Under the pieces are notes generated by a model. It was not told the DNA's origin, did no database searches, and worked only from the letters and a program-made list of their open reading frames with translations. The position numbers and the translations under genes were made by a program. From Oscillospiraceae bacterium (GTDB lineage Bacteria > Bacillota > Clostridia > Oscillospirales > Acutalibacteraceae), in assembly GCA_902796535.1 (NCBI GenBank), contig CADBPL010000159.1:1-12320 (forward strand): a stretch of 12,320 nt of DNA, given 5' to 3'. This document shows positions 7,015 through 12,320 of the stretch, one piece after another. Position 1 is the stretch's first letter, and each line of letters opens with the position of its first letter.

Positions 7015-7022
7015 TGGCAAAA
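6990..7022. promoter_or_regulatory. Operator-like perfect 9-bp dyad over the promoter
   Basis: TTTTGCCAA at 6990-6998 and TTGGCAAAA at 7014-7022 are perfect inverted copies separated by 15 bases, with centres 24 bases apart. One arm abuts the -35 box and the other covers the end of the -10 box and the start site. This is the geometry of a repressor site. The left arm is upstream of the start, so it cannot act as an RNA hairpin in the local transcript. No regulator gene is in the window and I do not recognise the site. Confidence 0.6.
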
Positions 7023-7045
7023 CAACAGTAAAGAGGGCTTTTTGT

Positions 7046-7951
7046 ATGTCAAAACAGTTTGACAACCGCGGCGTTTATTCGCTTTTGCTCACGCCGTTTC
7101 ATCAGGACCGCACCATTGATTACACGGTGTACGAACAATACGTTGAGTGGCAGGCCCGTCAGGGCGTGCAGCACCTGTTCGCCTGCTGCGGCAGCTCCGA
7201 AATGAAAGAGCTGACGCTGGCCGAGCGGCTGAAGCTGGCCACCCTTGCCGTTGCGCACGCGGGCGGCGTGCCCGTTATGGCAACAGCCAACGTCGAACCC
7301 TCCTGGTTCGGCCAGGTTGAAGAGGTCAAGGCCATGGAACAGACCGGTGTGGACGCGCTGGTGTTCATCACCAAGGGCTTCGGCAACGATTCCGAGAGGC
7401 TGTACACGTATATTGCCGAATTGAGCTCACACACAACGCTGCCCGTTCTGCTCTATGAATTCCCCGGCGACCGGCCCCACCTCATGGACGCCGCTTGCTA
7501 CGGCCGGCTGGTCAAAGACGGCTGCGTGGTCGGCATCAAAGACACCACGAGCACCATTGAACTCATCCGCGAAAAGATTGCCGTGCAGGGCGATTCCGCC
7601 GTGCTTCAGGCCAACATTCCCTATTTGATGGAAGCGTATGAATCCGGCGCGCGGGGCGTTGTGGCGACCCCCACCACCTGCGGCGCCTATCTGTTCGGCA
7701 AAATGTATGACGAATTCTTTGTGCAGCACGACCGGGAAGCCGCCAACCGCACCCATCAGCAGATCTGCCTGCTCGACAACGCCATTGATTCCGGCTTCTG
7801 CGCCAGCGCAAAATATCTGGTCAGCCTCGCCGGCATACCCATGAACTGGTACACCAGAGGCGCCCACCAGCTCAATTCCCAGCGGCTCAAGGCGCTGCGC
7901 GTGTTCCACGAATGGGCCGGGGCCAACGGCTTCAAGTATTATAACGACTAA
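7046..7951 (+). CDS. DapA-family (dihydrodipicolinate synthase/N-acetylneuraminate lyase superfamily) lyase
   Basis: A 301-residue class I aldolase-type TIM barrel, the usual length of the family. These enzymes form a Schiff base with pyruvate or a keto acid; the lysine is K165 in VGIKDTT and the partner tyrosine is Y137 in LLYEFP. SLLLTPFHQD (12-21) is the typical first strand. The loop that reads GTTGE in true DapA is CGSSE here (48-52), followed by ELTLAER, and the YNVP segment is YEFP, so lysine synthesis is unlikely. Substrate is unknown; sugar acid or sialic-acid-type keto acids are possible. ATG 7046 is preceded by AGAGGG at eight bases. It has its own promoter and dyad, and it is followed by the DivIVA-like gene after 21 bases. 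No lysine biosynthesis or sugar transport gene is nearby. Confidence 0.88.
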   Translation: MSKQFDNRGVYSLLLTPFHQDRTIDYTVYEQYVEWQARQGVQHLFACCGSSEMKELTLAERLKLATLAVAHAGGVPVMATANVEPSWFGQVEEVKAMEQTGVDALVFITKGFGNDSERLYTYIAELSSHTTLPVLLYEFPGDRPHLMDAACYGRLVKDGCVVGIKDTTSTIELIREKIAVQGDSAVLQANIPYLMEAYESGARGVVATPTTCGAYLFGKMYDEFFVQHDREAANRTHQQICLLDNAIDSGFCASAKYLVSLAGIPMNWYTRGAHQLNSQRLKALRVFHEWAGANGFKYYND

Positions 7952-7972
7952 TTCCGAAAAGGGTGATTCAAT

Positions 7973-8545
7973 ATGGAAGACGCCATATTCTCCACCTCCT
8001 TCCGCGGCTATAATTACCGCGAGGTTGACGATTACCTTGACAACATCAAGCAAAAGGAACAGGAGCTGCGCGACGGCTGCGAGGCCTTGCAGCAAAAATA
8101 CGACACGGTGTGCGAACAGCTGACACAGGTCACGCGGGAGAGAGACCGTGCCGTGTCCGATTGCGCCACGCTTTCCGCCGCGCTGAACGCGCTGCGCAAA
8201 AGCGTTCCTGCCCCATCAGACGGCTATAAAGCCAGATATGAGGCGGTCACGAAGGAATTGGAAAAACTGAAAACCAAAAAGAAGCCCGGAAAGGCGGCGG
8301 CTGACGCTGCTGACGGCGGGCTGCAGGCGGCTTCCGAAATGGTCACCGAGGTGGCGCAGGTCGTGCAGAAGGTGGAGGCGGAAGCCCGCCGCAAGGCCGA
8401 AGCGCTGACGATGGCCGCCAAGCTCGAAAAGACGCAGGCCGATCTGATCAAAAGGCGGACCAACAACGAGGTGCGCAGTCTGGTGGAAATGCTCAACGGC
8501 TTTTTGGAAAAATACCCGGAGGAGCCGCCGGAAGAAGAACAATAA
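7973..8545 (+). CDS. DivIVA/GpsB-like coiled-coil protein
   Basis: A 190-residue protein that begins with a shortened DivIVA domain: FSTSFRGYNYREVDDYLDNI (6-25) matches the conserved FxxxxRGYxxxEVDxYLxxI signature that binds membranes in DivIVA. Long coiled-coil heptads follow (about 26-75), then a Lys/Pro/Ala-rich spacer (KKKPGKAAADAADGG, about 100-115) and a second helix with VVQKVEAEARRKAEAL. It ends in a very acidic PEEPPEEEQ tail. DivIVA proteins organise division septa, poles or cell-wall synthesis in Gram-positives. This one is longer than GpsB, lacks the usual extra N-terminal residues before the motif, and is not in the classic ylm cluster, so the exact role is unknown. AGGGTG precedes ATG 7973 by seven bases, and a terminator follows directly. 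Confidence 0.78.
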   Translation: MEDAIFSTSFRGYNYREVDDYLDNIKQKEQELRDGCEALQQKYDTVCEQLTQVTRERDRAVSDCATLSAALNALRKSVPAPSDGYKARYEAVTKELEKLKTKKKPGKAAADAADGGLQAASEMVTEVAQVVQKVEAEARRKAEALTMAAKLEKTQADLIKRRTNNEVRSLVEMLNGFLEKYPEEPPEEEQ

Positions 8546-8547
8546 TC

Positions 8548-8588
8548 AAAACTGTATCCGGAACAAACCTGACCGGATACAGTTTTTT
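8548..8588 (+). terminator. Rho-independent terminator
   Basis: A 14-bp perfect stem (8548-8561 with 8573-8586), 11-base loop, with TTTTTT at 8583-8588, three bases after the DivIVA-like stop codon. It closes the two-gene unit. The A-run on the left means it could also work leftward. Confidence 0.9.
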
Positions 8589-8615
8589 GAAGCGTAAAGC
8601 AGGATGGTATGACCC

Positions 8616-9287
8616 ATGAGAATGAGAAAAAAGAAGCATCTGGACGAACGGATGGCGCAGTGCGCCGATTATTTATTCTCCATGCAGTGCGACGATCTGA
8701 ACGCGCTGACCGCCGTTGAAAAAAAGGAATACATCGACCTGCCCGCACTGTTCGGCAACAACAACCCCGTGGTGCTGGAAATCGGCTGCGGCAAGGGGCG
8801 TTTTGCGTGCGAGCTTGCCAGGCGCGAGCCGGCCGTGAACGTGCTGGCGCTGGAGAAGGCCCGAAACGTGATCGTCATGGCCTGCGAACAAGCAAAGCGG
8901 GAGAATATCCCCAACGTTTACTTCCTGCACGGCGGCGCGGAATACCTTGAAAAATATCTGCCGCCGCAAAGCGTGGATCGCATTTACCTCAATTTCTCCT
9001 GTCCGTTTCCCAAAAACAGCTATGCCAACCGCCGCCTGACCAACGAGCGGTTCTTAAAAAGCTATGCCGTTCTGCTCAGGCCGGGCGCAGAGATCCACCA
9101 GAAAACCGATAATATGCACTTTTTTGAATATTCCATCGAGCAGCTGACCCATTTCGGGTTCGCACTCAAAAACGTTTCGCTGGATCTGCATCACAGCGGC
9201 TTTGAAGGCAACATCGAAACCGAATATGAGAGCCGCTTTGCCTCTCAGGGCTGCCCGATCTACCGATTGGAGGCTTACCTGAAATGA
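8616..9287 (+). CDS. trmB: tRNA (guanine-N7-)-methyltransferase
   Basis: Methylates G46 in the variable loop of tRNA using S-adenosylmethionine. The 223-residue protein begins MRMRKKK and ends in NIETEYESRFASQGCPIYRLE, closely like the B. subtilis enzyme. The SAM-binding motif is LEIGCGKGRF at 54-63, an acidic E80 follows strand two, and the tRNA/active-site region is YLNFSCPFPK at 124-133 and EIHQKTDN at 159-166. In the familiar Bacillus form the middle motif is NFSDPWPK; here C129 replaces the aspartate and F131 the tryptophan. ATG 8616 is used, with a second ATG at 8622 and a modest AGG-rich site upstream. It follows a strong terminator by about 27 bases, no clear promoter is visible, and it overlaps the next gene by four bases. 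Confidence 0.92.
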   Translation: MRMRKKKHLDERMAQCADYLFSMQCDDLNALTAVEKKEYIDLPALFGNNNPVVLEIGCGKGRFACELARREPAVNVLALEKARNVIVMACEQAKRENIPNVYFLHGGAEYLEKYLPPQSVDRIYLNFSCPFPKNSYANRRLTNERFLKSYAVLLRPGAEIHQKTDNMHFFEYSIEQLTHFGFALKNVSLDLHHSGFEGNIETEYESRFASQGCPIYRLEAYLK

Positions 9288-9931
9288 ACCGACGCGCATG
9301 GATCGTGGGCGCGGGCGATTTTGCGCCCGCCCTGTTTGCCCCGGAACCGGACGATTATGTGATCGCAGCGGACGGGGGCCTGCGTTATTTGCAGGCCTGC
9401 GGCGTGGCGCCGCAGCTGATCGTGGGCGATTTTGATTCGCTGGGCTACGTGCCGCAGGGCGCAAGGATCGTGCGCCACCCGCCGGTAAAGGATCAGACCG
9501 ACATGGATCTGGCGGCAAACGAAGCCGTCAGGGCCGGCTGCGGCGAGCTGATGCTGTTCGGCGGCACGGGCGGCCGTTTGGCGCACACGCTGGCCAATTT
9601 GCAGCTGCTCGCCGGGCTGGAAAGCCGGGGCGTTCACGCCTATCTGATCGAAGAAGCCACAACGACGACCGCTTTGCAAAACGGCACGCTTTCCTTTTCT
9701 GAAAAGAGCGAGGGCTTTTTATCCGTTTTTGCCCACGGCGCAGCCGCGCAGGGCGTCACGCTGCGGGGGCTGAAATACCCGCTCGCCGACGCTGAGCTGA
9801 CCCCCGATTTTCCGCTCGGGGTCAGCAACGAATTCACCGGCGTTCCCGCCGCCGTCACCGTTAAAAAAGGAACGGTGCTCGTGCTGTGGAACAGCCGCAT
9901 CCAACTGCCGGAAAGGGGGCAAAACGCATGA
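9284..9931 (+). CDS. thiN: Thiamine pyrophosphokinase
   Basis: Converts thiamine and ATP to the cofactor thiamine diphosphate, the last step for salvaged vitamin B1. At 215 residues it has family length. Motifs in order: VIAADGG at 26-32, VGDFDSL at 47-53, DQTDMDLA at 70-77 (magnesium and ATP ligands), GGTGGRLAHTLANLQ at 93-107, and GVSNEF at 179-184 in the thiamine-binding C-terminal domain. In many relatives the fourth motif reads GGRLDH; here alanine replaces that aspartate at A100. It begins with an ATGA overlap to trmB and ends with another to the HAD gene, so the three are one translational unit. In many Firmicutes thiN lies in the ribosome-biogenesis rsgA/rpe neighbourhood; that is not seen here. 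Confidence 0.93.
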   Translation: MNRRAWIVGAGDFAPALFAPEPDDYVIAADGGLRYLQACGVAPQLIVGDFDSLGYVPQGARIVRHPPVKDQTDMDLAANEAVRAGCGELMLFGGTGGRLAHTLANLQLLAGLESRGVHAYLIEEATTTTALQNGTLSFSEKSEGFLSVFAHGAAAQGVTLRGLKYPLADAELTPDFPLGVSNEFTGVPAAVTVKKGTVLVLWNSRIQLPERGQNA

Positions 9932-10584
9932 AGCTCAACGGCGTTATTTTTGATTTGGACGGCACGCTGATCGATTCCATGTATATCTGGAACGATCTGA
10001 GCTTTGATCTGCTTTGTCAAAACGGCATCACGCCCCGCGACGATCTGCGCGACAAGGTCAGCACCATGTATCTGGAGCAGTCCTCGCGCTACGTGATTGA
10101 GGAATACGGTCTGCCCTACACGGTGGAAGAAGTGAACCGGTACATCAACGAACGGGTGGAAAGCTTTTATCTGCATGAGGTGCAGCCGAAGCGGGATATC
10201 CTGCCGTTTCTCGAACGGCTCAAGGCCGCCGGGGTGCCGATGTGCGTGGCAACGGCCACGGAGCGCAGGCTTGCCTTGCCCGCGCTTGAACACAACGGGA
10301 TGCTGCCGTATTTTACCGATATTTTCACCTGCCGCGAGATCGGCCGGAACAAAAACGATCCGCTGATTTTTGAAAAGGCGCTGCGCCGGCTCGGCACCGA
10401 AAAGGATCACACGGCGGTTTTTGAGGATTCCCTCCACGCGGTGAGCACCGCCAAGGCCGCCGGGTTCCCCGCCTTCACCATTTTTGACGAATCCTCCGCG
10501 CACAACAAAGAAAAGCTGATCGCGCTGAGCGACCGCTATTTTTACCGTTACGCCGAGCTGGACGGCTGTTTTGACAATTTATGA
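9928..10584 (+). CDS. HAD-family phosphatase/phosphomutase (subfamily IA)
   Basis: A 218-residue haloacid dehalogenase-like hydrolase that probably removes phosphate from a small metabolite. Motif I is FDLDGT at 8-13 with nucleophile D9 and general acid D11, motif II is T109 in VATATE, motif III is K142, and motif IV is FEDS at 165-168. A helical cap lies between motifs I and II (about 17-95), as in phosphoglycolate phosphatase and beta-phosphoglucomutase relatives. Substrate is not predictable; cofactor or nucleotide by-products are possible given the neighbouring thiN, and a phosphatase removing phosphate from thiamine monophosphate is only a guess. The ATG at 9928 overlaps the thiN stop, with GAAAGGGGG upstream. 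It is the last gene of the trmB operon. Confidence 0.85.
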   Translation: MKLNGVIFDLDGTLIDSMYIWNDLSFDLLCQNGITPRDDLRDKVSTMYLEQSSRYVIEEYGLPYTVEEVNRYINERVESFYLHEVQPKRDILPFLERLKAAGVPMCVATATERRLALPALEHNGMLPYFTDIFTCREIGRNKNDPLIFEKALRRLGTEKDHTAVFEDSLHAVSTAKAAGFPAFTIFDESSAHNKEKLIALSDRYFYRYAELDGCFDNL

Positions 10585-10602
10585 TTACAGCATTATTAAA
10601 AT

Positions 10603-10644
10603 TTGACTGCAAAAATTGACCAATGAATTCTTTTGTGATAAAAT
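10603..10644 (+). promoter_or_regulatory. Sigma-A promoter region for the lipoprotein gene
   Basis: TTGACC at 10616-10621, a 17-base spacer and TAAAAT at 10639-10644 preceded by TGA (extended -10) give a near-consensus promoter. A second TTGACT at 10603-10608 lies further up. This AT-rich stretch is the only intergenic gap in the surroundings with such a signal. Confidence 0.75.
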
Positions 10645-10666
10645 GCAAAAAAAGGAGGACTGCAGA

Positions 10667-11395
10667 ATGAAAAGACTTGTTTGTTTGCTTCTGACTCTGA
10701 CGTTCGTGCTCGCGTTCGCTGCCTGCCAAAAGAAAGGCGGCAAAGCCGAAGGCGAGACCACGACCGACAATTACCGCCCCGGCGAATGGGTGACCGATGA
10801 AAGAGGCGTGGTGCAAACCACGCGCGTTCCCATTTTAGTGACCGATAAAAGCGGGGAGGCCGCCACCAAAACGGTGACCGGCAAAGACGGCAAAACCGAA
10901 TACGAAGCCCTGACCACCTACGTCGAATCGATCCAGACCTATCCGGCGCGCGAGGGTGAAACGCTGCCCACCGAGGCGCCGCCGCAGACGGTTCCCGTCG
11001 GCAACACCCTGCCCAGCCAGAACAAGCCATGGCCGGACGACAAGTTCATGGCCGCTTTGCCCAAAGCAGCCGATAAAATCGACTTTTTGACCACGACCTA
11101 CGACGATCGCGGCAACTGCGCCAGCATCAGCCTGAACGACTACAGCTATGAGCAGTTTCTGGCCTACACCAAAACGCTTGACAAAGCAGGCTTCACGCAG
11201 AGCTACGGCAACCCGGAATTCCCCGGTCAGCCCAAAGACGGCGACTCCTATTATTTCGGCACAGTCGCCAACGGGCTTTATGTAACGGTCGTGTTCTACA
11301 CCGATAAAGCGCCCTACCGCAACTGCGACCTGAACATCACCGTGGCGGATTATGACGTGGGCGGCCTGAACAAGATCCTGAGCGAAAAAAATTAA
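10667..11395 (+). CDS. Secreted lipoprotein of unknown function
   Basis: A 242-residue protein with a clear lipoprotein signal: basic MKR start, hydrophobic helix LVCLLLTLTFVLAF, then a lipobox ending at C20 (FAAC), so it would be lipid-anchored to the outer face of the membrane. A Thr/Lys/Gly-rich flexible region (about 21-105) carries repeated TTT/T-rich patches and a proline stretch (LPTEAPPQTVPVGNTLPSQNKPWP). The C-terminal domain (about 120-242) has the pattern ALPKAADKIDFLTTTYDDRG, SYEQFLAYTKTLDKAGFTQ, and a strand-rich end; it recalls domains of unknown function in clostridial lipoproteins. I chose ATG 10667 because AAAGGAGG at 10651-10658 precedes it; an upstream TTG in frame would destroy the signal peptide. 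It is cotranscribed with the phosphatase downstream. Confidence 0.85.
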   Translation: MKRLVCLLLTLTFVLAFAACQKKGGKAEGETTTDNYRPGEWVTDERGVVQTTRVPILVTDKSGEAATKTVTGKDGKTEYEALTTYVESIQTYPAREGETLPTEAPPQTVPVGNTLPSQNKPWPDDKFMAALPKAADKIDFLTTTYDDRGNCASISLNDYSYEQFLAYTKTLDKAGFTQSYGNPEFPGQPKDGDSYYFGTVANGLYVTVVFYTDKAPYRNCDLNITVADYDVGGLNKILSEKN

Positions 11396-11407
11396 GGAAA
11401 AACAAAC

Positions 11408-11974
11408 ATGAACGTATTTGATTTTGACAACACCATTTACGACGGCGAAAGCTTTGTCGATCTGTTCAAAATGATGCTCGGGCGCGACGCTTCCGTGCTG
11501 CGCCATATCCCCCGCATGATCTCTGGCGTAACGCAATACAAGGTCGGTTCCCTGCGGCTGGAGGAGGGCATGGCGCGCTATTCCAAGTATGTGGAGCAGT
11601 ATCTGGCCAAGCTGCCGGATATGGAAAGCATCGTCATGGAATTCTGGGACAAGAACATTCATAAGATCAAGCCGTTTTATGAGGATGTGCGCAGCGAGGA
11701 CGACGTGATCGTTTCCGCCTCGCCCGAAATGGTCATCGGCGAAATCTGCCGCCGCATCGGCATCAAGCACTATATCGCCTCCCAGATCGACCCCGTAACC
11801 GGGCAGATCATCAACATGAATTTTCGCGAAAACAAGGTCAAGGCTTTCCGCAAGGTCTACCCCGACGTGACCATTGACTGCCTTTACACCGACTCCATGC
11901 ACGATAAACCGCTCATGGATATTTCCAACCACGTGTTCATGGTGAAGGGCAACAACTATACGCAGATCAAATAA
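11408..11974 (+). CDS. SerB-type HAD phosphatase (phosphoserine phosphatase-like)
   Basis: A 188-residue HAD hydrolase of subfamily IB, a group that includes phosphoserine phosphatase and CicA-type membrane-linked phosphatases. Motif I is FDFDNT at 4-9 (D5, D7), motif II is S103 in VSASPE, a lysine follows at K143/K145 in ENKVKAF, and motif IV is YTDSMHD with D162 and D166. The FDFDNT start and the short helical cap (about 15-95) resemble small phosphatases that dephosphorylate phospholipid or sugar head groups rather than classical SerB. The ATG at 11408 follows the lipoprotein stop by 12 bases with AAGGAA upstream, so the pair is probably cotranscribed. Substrate is unknown. Confidence 0.82.
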   Translation: MNVFDFDNTIYDGESFVDLFKMMLGRDASVLRHIPRMISGVTQYKVGSLRLEEGMARYSKYVEQYLAKLPDMESIVMEFWDKNIHKIKPFYEDVRSEDDVIVSASPEMVIGEICRRIGIKHYIASQIDPVTGQIINMNFRENKVKAFRKVYPDVTIDCLYTDSMHDKPLMDISNHVFMVKGNNYTQIK

Positions 11975-11991
11975 ACGCAGGCAAAACGATA

Positions 11992-12034
11992 AAGCATAGG
12001 CTTCTCCCAAGCGGAGTTGCCTATGCTTCTTTTT
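11992..12034. terminator. Intrinsic terminator between convergent genes
   Basis: A 10-bp perfect stem (11992-12001 with 12019-12028), a small internal loop and an inner CTCC/GGAG stem, followed by CTTTTT at 12029-12034. It ends the lipoprotein/phosphatase transcript, and with a T-rich flank on the other strand it may also stop the acyltransferase. Confidence 0.85.
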
Positions 12035-12052
12035 GGTTTGTGGGTTTTGCAT

Positions 12053-12320
12053 TTATGACGCCGCTTTTTTCGGGAACAGCACGCTGTCGAGCCGGTCGGT
12101 CAGCTGCCGGAACAGGAACGAGAGCGCGAGCGTGATAACCAGCACAGCGGCGAAAAACAGCACGTGGTACGGCGCAAGCCCCACCTTGCCCAGTACCTTC
12201 ATCGGCAGGCGCTGCAGAATGAAAATTTCAAAGGTGTGCTTGCCCAGCCATTCCAGCACGCGGTTGTGAACGGTGAATTTCATCGAGCCGAACACCACGA
12301 GCAGCGCAAAGCAAAGCGCC
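12053..12320 (-). CDS. Acyltransferase-3 family membrane protein (partial, C-terminus)
   Basis: The last 88 or so codons of a - strand gene that runs off the right edge; the frame stays open to 12320. The visible sequence contains FTVHNRVLEWLGKHTFEIFILQRLPMKV, the LGxxSFxIYLLHxP-like segment of OafA/Acyltransferase-3 enzymes, between two transmembrane stretches: ALCFALLVVFG at the edge, and VLFFAAVLVITLALSFLF. It ends with a charged cytoplasmic tail, RQLTDRLDSVLFPKKAAS. Such proteins acetylate cell-surface or exopolysaccharide sugars. The histidine of the usual LLHxP is glutamine here (LQRLP). It is convergent with the phosphatase and shares the terminator. Family call is good, substrate unknown. 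Confidence 0.75.
   Translation of the reverse strand, partial: ALCFALLVVFGSMKFTVHNRVLEWLGKHTFEIFILQRLPMKVLGKVGLAPYHVLFFAAVLVITLALSFLFRQLTDRLDSVLFPKKAAS

Larger units (their letters stand above)
6967..7043. repeat. Outer 12-bp inverted repeat around the promoter
   Basis: AAAAAGCTCTCT at 6967-6978 pairs with AGAGGGCTTTTT at 7032-7043 over 12 positions, one of them a G-U wobble, so it fits RNA better than DNA. In a transcript running in from the phage operon it would form a stem ending in a U-run, like an intrinsic terminator. It would also bury the AGAGGG ribosome site (7032-7037) of the next gene. A transcript started at the local promoter lacks the left arm and leaves that site free. Confidence 0.55.

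Noticed and set aside
8587..8613. Promoter for trmB after the terminator (TTGAAG ... TATGAC)
   Set aside because: The spacer is about 15 bases and the -35 lies in the terminator U-run; match too weak to call.
11975..11990. Similarity of GCAGGCAAAACG here to ACAGGCAAACGC near 70-82 as attachment repeat
   Set aside because: Only a short, imperfect match located beyond several host genes; does not bracket the phage region sensibly.
10835..12052. 405-codon open - strand frame over the lipoprotein and phosphatase genes
   Set aside because: It spans two genes with clear motifs, a gene boundary and a terminator on the + strand.
1..12320. CRISPR array, tRNA or rRNA gene, insertion sequence
   Set aside because: I found no regularly spaced repeats, no cloverleaf-like segment, no rRNA-like stretch and no transposase motif on either strand.

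Overview
The window looks like a GC-rich Firmicute chromosome, most likely a clostridial gut lineage such as Oscillospirales. This is inferred from AGGAGG-type ribosome binding sites, sigma-A promoters with extended -10 elements, a DivIVA-type protein, a B. subtilis-like TrmB and a lipoprotein with a Gram-positive style lipobox. All genes but the last are on the + strand.

Region 1 (about 1-6951) is a compact, gap-free bacteriophage head and packaging operon: terminase small subunit, terminase large subunit, portal, prohead protease (probably with a scaffold tail), a small decoration-like protein, HK97-fold major capsid protein, and two small connector or neck proteins. It ends in a 283-residue protein whose N-terminal half looks like a tail terminator and whose C-terminal half looks like the end of a tail fibre. 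Start and stop codons overlap at most junctions, every reading frame is intact and the catalytic motifs of the enzymes are present. No tail tube, tape measure, baseplate, lysis, integrase or repressor gene follows. The module stops at 6951 and a promoter for an ordinary metabolic gene begins within 35 bases. It resembles a head-only element (a capsid-forming satellite, a domesticated capsid, or a prophage with a large in-frame deletion) more than a complete prophage. The left part lies outside the window.

Region 2 (6952-8588) has a strong promoter overlaid by a perfect 9-bp dyad and enclosed by a second 12-bp dyad. It drives a DapA-family lyase of unknown substrate and a short DivIVA-like coiled-coil protein, and closes with a clear intrinsic terminator.

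Region 3 (8616-10584) is a tightly coupled housekeeping operon: TrmB tRNA m7G46 methyltransferase, thiamine pyrophosphokinase and a HAD phosphatase, joined by 4-bp overlaps. TrmB has a cysteine in place of the usual catalytic-loop aspartate.

Region 4 (10603-12034) has its own promoter, a secreted lipoprotein and a SerB-type HAD phosphatase, then a terminator. A convergent, truncated acyltransferase-3 membrane protein occupies the right edge on the - strand.
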